This document shows positions 27,850 to 36,018 of a stretch of 64,000 bases of DNA, piece by piece. Source of the DNA: GCA-002712045 sp028112705. GTDB lineage: Bacteria; Pseudomonadota; Alphaproteobacteria; Rhodobacterales; Rhodobacteraceae. Position numbers and translations under genes: made by a program. The stretch is taken from NCBI GenBank assembly GCA_028112705.1, contig JAOGYN010000004.1:110031-174030 (forward strand). The letters are read 5' to 3'. The first letter of the stretch is position 1, and every line of letters begins with the position of its first letter. The notes beneath the pieces are model-generated. The model worked only from the letters and a program-made list of their open reading frames with translations, did no database searches and was not told where the DNA came from.

Positions 27850-28368
27850 TTATTTTCTAACAATTTCACGTTTTAATTTTTTCATTTTGTCAGTAATCAT
27901 ACGTCTTTTTAAACCACTAAGATAATCAATAAAGAGTTTTCCTTTCAAATGATCAATCTCATGCTGCACACATGTCGCTTCGATGCCCTCAAATGATACT
28001 TCAAAAGGTTTCCCTTCTAGATTCTGAAAAGTAATTGTCACTTTGGCTGGCCGAGTAACATCCTCATATTGTTCTGGAATCGATAGGCACCCCTCATTAT
28101 GGGTGAAAGTTTCTTCAGAACTCCAACTGACAGTAGGATTTATAAAGATTAAAGGGTTTGGATCTTCTTCTTTAAGTCCACAATCCATTACGAAAATTTG
28201 CGACATAATACCAATTTGTGGTGCGGCCAAACCAATCCCAGGTGCATTATACATAGTCTCAAACATATCATTGCTAAGATCCTTTAAATCTGAATCAAAA
28301 AGAGTGATTAAGGCACATCTCTTTTTTAGCCTAGGATCTGGATGAAGTATAATTGGTCTGATAGTCAT
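27850..28368 (-). CDS. def: Peptide deformylase
   Basis: Metalloprotease removing the formyl group from nascent proteins. 172 residues with the three motifs in order: GIGLAAPQIG, EGCLSIPEQ (metal Cys) and the HExxH-type QHEIDHLKG. Upstream of fmt in the same orientation. Divergent from the C-S lyase gene, with a 186-base AT-rich gap in which I see no further gene. Confidence 0.97.
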   Translation of the reverse strand: MTIRPIILHPDPRLKKRCALITLFDSDLKDLSNDMFETMYNAPGIGLAAPQIGIMSQIFVMDCGLKEEDPNPLIFINPTVSWSSEETFTHNEGCLSIPEQYEDVTRPAKVTITFQNLEGKPFEVSFEGIEATCVQHEIDHLKGKLFIDYLSGLKRRMITDKMKKLKREIVRK

Positions 28369-28554
28369 AACAAAGATTTAAGGTTTCACATATTTTTATT
28401 CAAGTAGATAAATATTAGTAAGTCAGGCAAATTAAGTATTATTGGAATCTATTTTAATTAACCAAATTTAGAAAAGTATAACTTTTGAATTATTCCCTTG
28501 ATCACAGTAAAGAAATCCCTACTTTGAGCCCAAATTATAATCAGGAAATTTTTG

Positions 28555-29727
28555 ATGAACTTTGATGAAATAATTAATCGAAAAAATACACATTCAGCAA
28601 AATGGGATATGATGGAAGAGCTGTATGGAGTTTCCAAAGAAAACGGTATCCCAATGTGGGTGGCTGATATGGATTTTCGCCCCCCAAAATGCATCTCAGA
28701 CTCTATAAAAAAAATGTACGATCATGGCATTTATGGATATTTTGGCGACGACAAGGATTATCTAAAGTCGATCCACTGGTGGCTGAAGCACCGTCATAAT
28801 TGGGACATAGATCCATCATGGGTATTCACTACACACGGTTTGGTAAATGCTACTTCTATGGCAATACAAACATACAGTGATCCTGGCGATGGAGTCGTTT
28901 TATTCACACCCATTTATTATGTCTTTTTTCGACAAATTAAAGAAGGTGGCCGGGAGGTTCTAGAGTGTCCACTAGTTAATAATAACGGTCATTATGAATT
29001 AGATTTTGAACATTATGATTCATTGATGAAAGGTAATGAAAAAATTTTAGTTCTCAGCTCACCACATAACCCAGGTGGAAGGGTTTGGACCCAAAAAGAA
29101 TTAACCGAAATAGCATCTTTTGCGCAAAGACACGACTTGGTAGTTGTATCTGATGAAATACATAATGATTTAATAATGCCCGGTTACAAACATATTCCAA
29201 TGGCGATTGCTGCACCACAAATTCTTGACCGTTTGGTAATGATGACCGCCACCACAAAAACATTTAATATTGCAGGAATGCACACTGGAAATGTTATTAT
29301 CCCTGATCCAAAACTAAGAGCTGCTTTTAATAAGACTATGGTTAGTTTTGGCATTTCACCAAGTAGTTTTGGTAAACAAATGATTACTGCTGCGTATACT
29401 CAAGAAGGTGCAGATTGGGTTGATAACTTAATGTTGTATCTTGACGAAAATCAGAAAATTTTCAACACTGAGCTTGGTAAAATCCCTGGAATTAATTCGA
29501 TGCATTTGGAAAGTACTTATCTTTGTTGGGTAGATTTTTCTAATACTGGTATGAGAAAGGACGAGTTCACAAAACGAGTTGAAAAAACTGCGCAAATTGC
29601 TGCAAGCCATGGTCACACATTTGGAGCAGGTGGTGACAGCTTTTTACGCTTTAATATAGCAACACGCAGAACATTGTTATTAGAAGCATTAGAAAGATTG
29701 AATGAGACTTTTTCAGATCTACAATAA
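28555..29727 (+). CDS. PatB/MalY-type C-S lyase (class I/II aminotransferase fold)
   Basis: PLP enzyme of the cystathionine β-lyase-like MalY/PatB group, 390 residues. It starts NFDEIINRKNTHSAKWD and has WVADMDFRPP, SSPHNPGGRVW, VVSDEIHNDL and TATTKTFNIAG, which carries the PLP lysine. Members cleave cystathionine or cysteine conjugates; exact substrate unknown. The ATG at 28555 has AGGAA eight bases upstream, which argues against the preceding TTG. First of four co-oriented genes. Confidence 0.87.
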   Translation: MNFDEIINRKNTHSAKWDMMEELYGVSKENGIPMWVADMDFRPPKCISDSIKKMYDHGIYGYFGDDKDYLKSIHWWLKHRHNWDIDPSWVFTTHGLVNATSMAIQTYSDPGDGVVLFTPIYYVFFRQIKEGGREVLECPLVNNNGHYELDFEHYDSLMKGNEKILVLSSPHNPGGRVWTQKELTEIASFAQRHDLVVVSDEIHNDLIMPGYKHIPMAIAAPQILDRLVMMTATTKTFNIAGMHTGNVIIPDPKLRAAFNKTMVSFGISPSSFGKQMITAAYTQEGADWVDNLMLYLDENQKIFNTELGKIPGINSMHLESTYLCWVDFSNTGMRKDEFTKRVEKTAQIAASHGHTFGAGGDSFLRFNIATRRTLLLEALERLNETFSDLQ

Positions 29728-29797
29728 TACCTAAATACCATCATACTTAAATCAAGATTTTCTTGCCATCAGCAGATGGAAATTATTGGAGATAATA

Positions 29798-30328
29798 ATG
29801 TACCCCTATCTAAGAATGGCAAAGGAACTTACACGACAAAGCTTCTTAAAAAAGATTCTAATTTCAGAGGTACACACATATTATACACTATGTTGGCCAG
29901 TTGACTTAGACCCTTGGTGGGAATTGAATAATGGCAGAACATTAACTTTATATGATCTCGGTAGAATCTCACACATAATAAGAAGTGGATTAAAAAATAA
30001 GATAATGAGCCAAGGTTGGAGGTTTACGGTTGCGGGCTCTTCCATTCGATATAGAAAAAGAGTGACAGTTTTCAATCAATTGAAGGTTAACACACGCTTA
30101 TTAGGTTGGGACGATAGATTTCTTTATTTTCAACAATCGATGTGGAAGAAAAATGAACCTATCTCATCAATTTTAATTAGGTCTGCTGTAACTGATAATA
30201 ATGGCATCGTAGAAAGTGATCGTTTTGCTAAAGTTATTAATTATAAAGGACCAGAATTAATATTACCAAATTGGGCAAAGGATTGGTCAAAAGCCGAGTC
30301 AGCAAGAACTTGGCCACCAGAGATCTAA
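29798..30328 (+). CDS. Thioesterase-like hotdog-fold protein
   Basis: About 176 residues resembling the THEM6/4HBT-like acyl-CoA thioesterase family. It has the TYYTLCWPVDLDPWWELNNG segment, with the Asp/Asn-rich loop typical of the hotdog active site, and IRYRKRVTVFNQLKVNTRLLGWDDRF. The ATG at 29798 follows GGAGATAATA; an upstream TTG is less likely. No membrane segment is seen. Activity and substrate are not known; it may act with the preceding lyase, but that is only positional. Confidence 0.7.
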   Translation: MYPYLRMAKELTRQSFLKKILISEVHTYYTLCWPVDLDPWWELNNGRTLTLYDLGRISHIIRSGLKNKIMSQGWRFTVAGSSIRYRKRVTVFNQLKVNTRLLGWDDRFLYFQQSMWKKNEPISSILIRSAVTDNNGIVESDRFAKVINYKGPELILPNWAKDWSKAESARTWPPEI

Positions 30329-30392
30329 TTAATTCCTTGCGTTATAAATAAAAAATATGCCTTAATCTTATAAACTTTGTAAGGATAAATTA

Positions 30393-31775
30393 ATGACCGC
30401 CATTAACGAAGCGATTGATCTTAAAAAGCGGGTACATGGCTGGATGATGTTTGATTGGGCTACCCAACCATTTTTCACACTCGGCCTAACATTTATATTT
30501 GGGCCATATTTTGCAGTTGTAGCTGCAGAGGCATTTCTAAACAACGGCATGGATAAAGATACGGCCGCCGCAAGTGCCCAAGCGATTTGGTCTTGGGGTC
30601 AAGCCATCGCTGGAATTTTTGTTGCTATAATAGGAATTTTAGCTGGTGCCTATGCAGATAGTACTGGGCGCCGCATGCCATGGATTTGGGCTGCCTCAAT
30701 TGTGTTTGTTATTTGCACCTGGTTGCTTTGGTATATGGTGCCAGACGGATCAGCAATGTGGTCTTCTCTAATTATTTTCTCAATTGCATTCGTTGCAGCC
30801 GAATTTGCAGCAGTGTTTACAAACGCTATTTTACCAAGTCTAGGCCCACGTCAAGAAGTGGGAAAAATATCAGGAAATGGTATGGCTTTAGGATATATTG
30901 GGGGCATTCTAAGTCTATTTATCATGTTATTCTTTTTCTTTGATGATGGTGGAAAAACCTTCATCGGCTTGAAGCCTGGGTTTGGATTCCTTGACCCAGA
31001 TGCGCGCGAAGGTACCCGGGCAGTAGGGCCACTTATTTCTATTTGGTTTATTGTGTTCATGGTCCCATTTTTCATGTGGGTAAAAGAAGGAAAGGCCCCC
31101 AATCGTCAAGGTGGCTTCACCCAGTCAATGACCGAACTAAAACTATCTTTGCAAGGAATGTTAAAGCAACCCAGCTTATTTTCTTTTATGGGTGCCCAAA
31201 TGTTTTATCGTGATGCTTTAAATGGGCTCTATGCGTTTGGCGGTGTATACGCTGCGCTAGTTTTAGGTTGGGGCTTGACGCAACTTGGTGTGTTTGGAAT
31301 TATCGGAGGTATTTCAGCGGCACTTGTTACGTGGGTTTCAGGAAAATATGACCGTAAATTAGGTCCACGTCCAGTAATCTATTTTCATATCTGGGTTCTT
31401 ATAATTGTTTCACTTTGTATTATTGGCATGTCACGAACTAGCTTTTATGGAATAGCATTACCGGTGGATTCCAATTTACCAGATATTATTTTCTACATTT
31501 GTGGTGCTGCAATTGGTGGCTCAGGCGGGGGAATATATGCTGCTAGCCGCTCCATGATGGTTCGCCACACCAACATGGCTCGCCCAACTGAGGCTTTTGG
31601 ACTATTTGCTCTTGCTGGTAAAGCTACAGCATTTTTGGCTCCACTTCTCATCGGACTTTTTACTTATTGGTTAAATGACGCCCGACTGGGATTTTCACCA
31701 GTTGTGGGCTTATTTATATTAGGCATGCTTCTACTTCGTTGGGTACAACCAGAAGGCGATGTTACTGATACATAA
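30393..31775 (+). CDS. MFS transporter of the UMF1/Atg22-like family
   Basis: Inner-membrane transporter, 460 residues with about 12 hydrophobic segments. The N-terminus VHGWMMFDWATQPFFTLGLT and the following IFGPYFA are characteristic of the UMF1 (Atg22-like) group. The first cytoplasmic loop carries GAYADSTGRRMPW, the MFS motif A position. Substrate unknown; amino-acid efflux is described for the eukaryotic relatives. AAGGA ribosome-binding site. Its 3' end overlaps mepA by 17 bases. Confidence 0.85.
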   Translation: MTAINEAIDLKKRVHGWMMFDWATQPFFTLGLTFIFGPYFAVVAAEAFLNNGMDKDTAAASAQAIWSWGQAIAGIFVAIIGILAGAYADSTGRRMPWIWAASIVFVICTWLLWYMVPDGSAMWSSLIIFSIAFVAAEFAAVFTNAILPSLGPRQEVGKISGNGMALGYIGGILSLFIMLFFFFDDGGKTFIGLKPGFGFLDPDAREGTRAVGPLISIWFIVFMVPFFMWVKEGKAPNRQGGFTQSMTELKLSLQGMLKQPSLFSFMGAQMFYRDALNGLYAFGGVYAALVLGWGLTQLGVFGIIGGISAALVTWVSGKYDRKLGPRPVIYFHIWVLIIVSLCIIGMSRTSFYGIALPVDSNLPDIIFYICGAAIGGSGGGIYAASRSMMVRHTNMARPTEAFGLFALAGKATAFLAPLLIGLFTYWLNDARLGFSPVVGLFILGMLLLRWVQPEGDVTDT

Positions 31776-32685
31776 GCAAATATTATACAAAATAGTATTA
31801 CTATTAATTTGTACTTTTATAGCAAATATTTCGATAGCAAATACTACTGAAGAAGTAAAAGCCTATACACTTTTTGGCCAAGAAGTCATGCCTAGCGCAC
31901 AAGACTTAAACTCAATAGGAAGCTACTCAAAAGGTTGTCTGGCTGGGGCAGAAAAATTACCGGAAACTGGAAAATCTTGGCAAGTTATGCGATTATCAAG
32001 AAATCGCAACTGGGGCCATCAAAATACCTTAAAATTTGTAGAGCAACTCAGTTCTTTCGCGAGCTCTCTAAATGGATGGCAAGGATTATATATTGGTGAT
32101 ATTTCTCAACCAAGGGGTGGGCCATTTAAAGCTGGCCATATTTCCCATCAAAATGGTTTGGATATCGACATCTGGATGTTACCTGCAAAAACCTTAAAAT
32201 TAAATAAAATGGAAAGAGAGACTATTTCTTCAATCTCAGTAAAAGCGTCTAATCAAAAAAATACGAATTCGTTTTGGACCCAACAACACAGAGATATTTT
32301 GAGAAATGCTGCCAAGAACCCACTGGTAGATCGCATTTTTATAACAGCTGTAGCTAAAATTGATCTATGCAAAATAACCAAAATAGATCGTAACTGGCTG
32401 CAAAAGCTAAGACCCTGGTATGGTCACGATACCCACTTTCATGTTCGATTAAAATGCCCAAAGACCTCCAACAACTGTGTCGCACAAACACCTACCATAA
32501 ATAAATTAAGTGGTGATGATTTCGGTTGTAATGAAACCTTAAATTGGTGGGTTACCGATCACCTAAAGCCCAAAGAGCCATTAACAAATGCAGAAAAAAC
32601 TAAATTAAAACTCAAACGCACACCACGGGACTTCACAATGGGGGATTTACCAAAATTATGTGAATCTGTAATTAATTCACAATAA
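31759..32685 (+). CDS. mepA: Penicillin-insensitive murein endopeptidase
   Basis: LAS-type zinc peptidase that cuts D-alanyl-meso-diaminopimelate cross-links in periplasmic peptidoglycan. 308 residues with an N-terminal signal sequence (hydrophobic at about 9-25). The zinc ligands appear as H130...D137 in GHISHQNGLDIDIW and the HFH pair (226/228) in WYGHDTHFHVRLKCP; both match E. coli MepA spacing. The start overlaps the transporter gene by 17 bases, so translation is probably coupled. The following dapD and dapE supply the diaminopimelate that this enzyme's substrate contains. Confidence 0.92.
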   Translation: MLLIHKQILYKIVLLLICTFIANISIANTTEEVKAYTLFGQEVMPSAQDLNSIGSYSKGCLAGAEKLPETGKSWQVMRLSRNRNWGHQNTLKFVEQLSSFASSLNGWQGLYIGDISQPRGGPFKAGHISHQNGLDIDIWMLPAKTLKLNKMERETISSISVKASNQKNTNSFWTQQHRDILRNAAKNPLVDRIFITAVAKIDLCKITKIDRNWLQKLRPWYGHDTHFHVRLKCPKTSNNCVAQTPTINKLSGDDFGCNETLNWWVTDHLKPKEPLTNAEKTKLKLKRTPRDFTMGDLPKLCESVINSQ

Positions 32686-32698
32686 TTCAATAGATATT

Positions 32699-32724
32699 AA
32701 GTTATTGAAGCACTAACTTTTTTT
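32699..32724 (+). terminator. Weak intrinsic terminator after mepA
   Basis: AAGTTA (32699-32704) and TAACTT (32714-32719) form a 6-pair stem with a 9-base loop, followed by five more Ts. The stem is AT-rich, so termination would be inefficient. It sits between mepA and dapD. Confidence 0.35.
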
Positions 32725-32803
32725 GTTACTCCATTGATCGCAGCAAAAGGTTTAGATATATGCTACCTAATTAACAGACAGATATTAATTGGAGAGTAAT
32801 CAT

Positions 32804-33631
32804 ATGTCTAACAATCAACTTGAAGAAGCAATTGAAACAGCTTGGAATGATAGAGATAATATTTCACCTGATACCTTTGGGCAAACACGTACAGCTATAG
32901 AGGAGACATTAAATGCTTTGGATGCTGGTTCTTTAAGGGTTGCTGAACGACAACCAACAGGTGAGTGGAGAGTAAATCAATGGGCTAAAAAGGCTGTTTT
33001 ATTAGGATTCAAACTGCAAGATATGGCCGAACAGGATGGTGGCCCACAAGGGACGAATTGGTGGGATAAAGTTGATAGCAAATTTAAAGGTTGGGGAAAA
33101 AATGAATGGAAACAAGCTAATTTTAGAGCTGTTCCTAATTGTATAGTCCGTAAATCAGCCTACATCGCGAGTGGCGTAGTTCTGATGCCTTCATTCGTAA
33201 ATTTAGGAGCATATGTTGATACCGGTACAATGGTTGACACCTGGGCCACTGTTGGCTCCTGCGCACAAATTGGAAAAAATGTACATCTCTCTGGTGGTGT
33301 TGGGATAGGTGGGGTTTTAGAACCAATGCAGGCTGGGCCAACAATTATCGAAGATAACTGTTTTATTGGGGCTAGATCAGAGGTTGTTGAAGGATGCATA
33401 GTTCGTGAAGGTTCTGTTCTAGGAATGGGTGTTTTTATTGGACAATCAACCAAAATATTGGATAGAGAGACCGGCAAAATAATTTATGGTGAAGTGCCTG
33501 CGGGATCAGTCGTGGTTTCAGGCTCTTTACCCTCTAAAAATGGAGTTAATCTTTACTGCGCAGTAATCGTAAAAAAAGTAGATGCTCAAACCAGATCAAA
33601 AACATCAATTAATGAATTATTAAGAGACTAA
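32804..33631 (+). CDS. dapD: 2,3,4,5-tetrahydropyridine-2,6-dicarboxylate N-succinyltransferase
   Basis: Succinylates tetrahydrodipicolinate in the lysine/meso-diaminopimelate pathway. 275 residues: the N-terminal helical domain, then left-handed β-helix hexapeptide repeats including FVNLGAYVDTGTMVDTWATV, and GGVGIGGVLEPMQAGP, both strongly diagnostic. The ATG at 32804 follows GGAGAG by a good distance; a longer frame starts at 32789 without one. dapE lies 1.1 kb downstream in the same direction. Confidence 0.97.
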   Translation: MSNNQLEEAIETAWNDRDNISPDTFGQTRTAIEETLNALDAGSLRVAERQPTGEWRVNQWAKKAVLLGFKLQDMAEQDGGPQGTNWWDKVDSKFKGWGKNEWKQANFRAVPNCIVRKSAYIASGVVLMPSFVNLGAYVDTGTMVDTWATVGSCAQIGKNVHLSGGVGIGGVLEPMQAGPTIIEDNCFIGARSEVVEGCIVREGSVLGMGVFIGQSTKILDRETGKIIYGEVPAGSVVVSGSLPSKNGVNLYCAVIVKKVDAQTRSKTSINELLRD

Positions 33632-33658
33632 TTAGATAATTAAACCAGAATGTAAAAT

Positions 33659-33988
33659 TTGACTGATAATAAAAAAAAAGAACAAAAAATTTATACTCTC
33701 ATAGCTGAGGTTGGGAGGAGTAAAGATGATGGTCTGCCCAAGACATCTTCTGGGGCAGCTCTTATGTGCTATGCCAGCGGCATTGACGAAGCAGAAGCCG
33801 TGAGAGAAACAATAGCCATATTAAAAGTAAGTGGAATGTCACCTTTGAGTGTTTCTGGATATGGCACCATCGAGGAAAGAATTGATCAAGGCCATGATAT
33901 CGACGATCATGAATATGATTTAATGGATAAAGCTACCAAGGAAAACTCTGTTGTGATTTCACAAATAACTCCATTTTTTGAAGATTAA
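33659..33988 (+). CDS. Conserved hypothetical protein between dapD and dapE
   Basis: I do not recognise this 109-residue protein by function. It is acidic, has no membrane segment or signal, and contains LIAEVGRSKDDGLPKTSSGAA, CYASGIDEAEAVRETIAIL and GYGTIEERIDQG. The only start near the 5' end is TTG at 33659, without a clear Shine-Dalgarno sequence. It ends one base before the phosphatase ATG. Codon use resembles its neighbours, so it is probably a real gene of the dap-region operon. Confidence 0.7.
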   Translation: MTDNKKKEQKIYTLIAEVGRSKDDGLPKTSSGAALMCYASGIDEAEAVRETIAILKVSGMSPLSVSGYGTIEERIDQGHDIDDHEYDLMDKATKENSVVISQITPFFED

Positions 33989-33989
33989 G

Positions 33990-34640
33990 ATGCCAATAGA
34001 TGTATTTCTAGATCTAGATGGGACGCTGACTGACCCAAAAGTCGGAATAACAAAATCTATTCGCTATGCTATGACCAAAATAGGTGCTCCGTTGCCCAAA
34101 AATTTAGACTTGGACTGGACTATAGGTCCGTCACTTTGGGATAGTTTTGGAAAAATGGGTCTGCAAAATAAAGATATTGATAAAGCAGTAACATACTATC
34201 GTGAACGATATACTGATGTTGGTTTATTTGAAAACCTAGTTTATAAAGGAATTCCAGCCGCTTTAAAAATTTTACAAAAAAATCATATAAAAATGTATTT
34301 AATGACTTCAAAACCTCATTCCTACGCAAAAAAAATTACAGCACATTTTGGGTTAACCAAATTTTTAACATATGAATTTGGATCAGAATTAGATGGAAAA
34401 AATACTAATAAGACTGATCTGATTGGCCATGCATTAGGGTTTTTAAATATATCACCCTCTAAAGTAATTATGGTTGGAGATCGTAAATATGATATTATTG
34501 GGGCGAAAGAAAACTTTGTTAAAACTATAGGAGTTTCATGGGGGTATGGCACAAAGTTTGAATTGGAAGAAGCCAAACCAGATTATTTAATTAAAAACCC
34601 AGAAGAGTTGACCAAGACTATTTTAAGCTTAACAACCTAA
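33990..34640 (+). CDS. HAD-family hydrolase, phosphoglycolate phosphatase-like
   Basis: Haloacid dehalogenase-superfamily phosphatase of about 216 residues. Motif I is FLDLDGTLTDPK (nucleophile Asp), motif II the Thr/Ser of LMTSKP, motif III the Lys there, and motif IV is MVGDRKYDIIGAK. The cap arrangement (C1) fits the Gph-like group; substrate is unproven. The ATG at 33990 follows the stop of the preceding gene by one base, so translation is coupled. Confidence 0.85.
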   Translation: MPIDVFLDLDGTLTDPKVGITKSIRYAMTKIGAPLPKNLDLDWTIGPSLWDSFGKMGLQNKDIDKAVTYYRERYTDVGLFENLVYKGIPAALKILQKNHIKMYLMTSKPHSYAKKITAHFGLTKFLTYEFGSELDGKNTNKTDLIGHALGFLNISPSKVIMVGDRKYDIIGAKENFVKTIGVSWGYGTKFELEEAKPDYLIKNPEELTKTILSLTT

Positions 34641-34716
34641 ATTTATATTAATACAATCACAACGATTGCAAAGATATCACTAAATAACCTAGATTTGCTT
34701 CAATCAGGAGTTAAAT

Positions 34717-35883
34717 ATGCATTCTAAAACTGACCCGGTCAAATTATCAGCTGAGCTTATTCGCTGTAAGTCTGTTACTCCAGATGAAGGCGGAGCTATT
34801 GGTTTATTAGCATCTCTTTTAACCAGTGAAGGTTTCAATTGTTACCGTATCGAAAGAGAAGGCATCTCTAATTTGTTTGCAATTTGGGGTGAGAACAGGA
34901 ATGGGAAAACCTTAGGTTTTAACGGTCATACCGATGTTGTTCCAGTCGGTGATATCTCTTTATGGTCTTTTGATCCATTTGGTGGAGAAATTAAGGATGG
35001 AAAAATTTGGGGAAGAGGCGCCTGTGATATGAAATCTGGTGTGGCTGCATTCTCCGCTGCTGCAATTGATTATATAAAAGAAACTCCACCAGACGGGTCA
35101 ATTGTAATCGCTATCACTGGAGATGAAGAGGGTGACGCAACTGATGGTACACTAGCAATTCTTGATTGGATGAAAGCAAAGAAATATAAAATAGATGCCT
35201 GCTTAGTGGGTGAACCAACCAGTGTAGAAAAGATTGGTGACACAGTTAAAATAGGTCGTAGAGGATCAATGACAGTTCATTTGACAGTAACTGGCAAACA
35301 AGGCCACGCGGCATATCCACATCGAGCAAATAATCCTATCCCAGCCTTAGCAAAGTTAATCGATAAACTAAGCACTCACAAATTGGACAAAGGAAGTAAA
35401 CACTTTGACCCATCAAACTTATCAGTAACAACAATTGATACTGGAAATAAAGCTAGCAACGTTATTCCAGCAAAGACAAATGCATCAATAAATATACGGT
35501 TTAATGACCTTCACACCTCCAAATCAATTAAAAAATGGTTATTAAATGAAGTGCAATTAATTGAAAGTGATTTTGATTTATGCATTTCATCCAAATTCAA
35601 GGTATCTGGTGAAAGTTTTTTAACTTTACCAGGTGATTTTTCTTCCATCGTCCAAAATGCCGTATTAGAAGAAACAGGTATAATGCCTGACCTTTCTACT
35701 TCAGGTGGCACATCAGATGCCAGATTCATAAAAGAACATTGTCCCGTGGTAGAAGTTGGACTGGTTGGTAAGTCAATGCATCAAACAGATGAACACGTAG
35801 CATTAGAAGATATAATGAAATTAAAATCTATTTACTCAAGTATATTGAGAAATTATTTTTTAGAAAATAAATCAAAAAATTAA
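34717..35883 (+). CDS. dapE: Succinyl-diaminopimelate desuccinylase
   Basis: M20 dizinc hydrolase forming LL-diaminopimelate and succinate. 388 residues. Metal-site motifs in order are NGHTDVVPVGD, GRGACDMKSG, TGDEEGDATDGT (catalytic Glu) and, near the C-terminus, HQTDEHV. The dimerisation-domain segment GKQGHAAYPHRANNPI is also present. Strong CAGGAG site before the ATG. With dapD it provides two steps of the succinylase branch. Confidence 0.96.
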   Translation: MHSKTDPVKLSAELIRCKSVTPDEGGAIGLLASLLTSEGFNCYRIEREGISNLFAIWGENRNGKTLGFNGHTDVVPVGDISLWSFDPFGGEIKDGKIWGRGACDMKSGVAAFSAAAIDYIKETPPDGSIVIAITGDEEGDATDGTLAILDWMKAKKYKIDACLVGEPTSVEKIGDTVKIGRRGSMTVHLTVTGKQGHAAYPHRANNPIPALAKLIDKLSTHKLDKGSKHFDPSNLSVTTIDTGNKASNVIPAKTNASINIRFNDLHTSKSIKKWLLNEVQLIESDFDLCISSKFKVSGESFLTLPGDFSSIVQNAVLEETGIMPDLSTSGGTSDARFIKEHCPVVEVGLVGKSMHQTDEHVALEDIMKLKSIYSSILRNYFLENKSKN

Positions 35884-35932
35884 GCCAAATCATCGAGAAA
35901 ACTACTTTAAACTGCAATTTACAATCACTTAA

Positions 35933-35950
35933 ACAATATAACTATATTGT
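35933..35950. repeat. AT-rich palindrome upstream of rnr
   Basis: ACAATATA, a 2-base spacer, and TATATTGT form an exact 8+8 inverted repeat about 70-85 bases before the rnr start, in the dapE–rnr gap. In such AT-rich DNA this can arise by chance; an operator or transcript stem is possible. Confidence 0.3.
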
Positions 35951-36018
35951 ATTAAAATAAGAAATATTTTTATTAATAATAGTATAGCAATATTTATTTG
36001 TTGGAATTAAAAATACAA

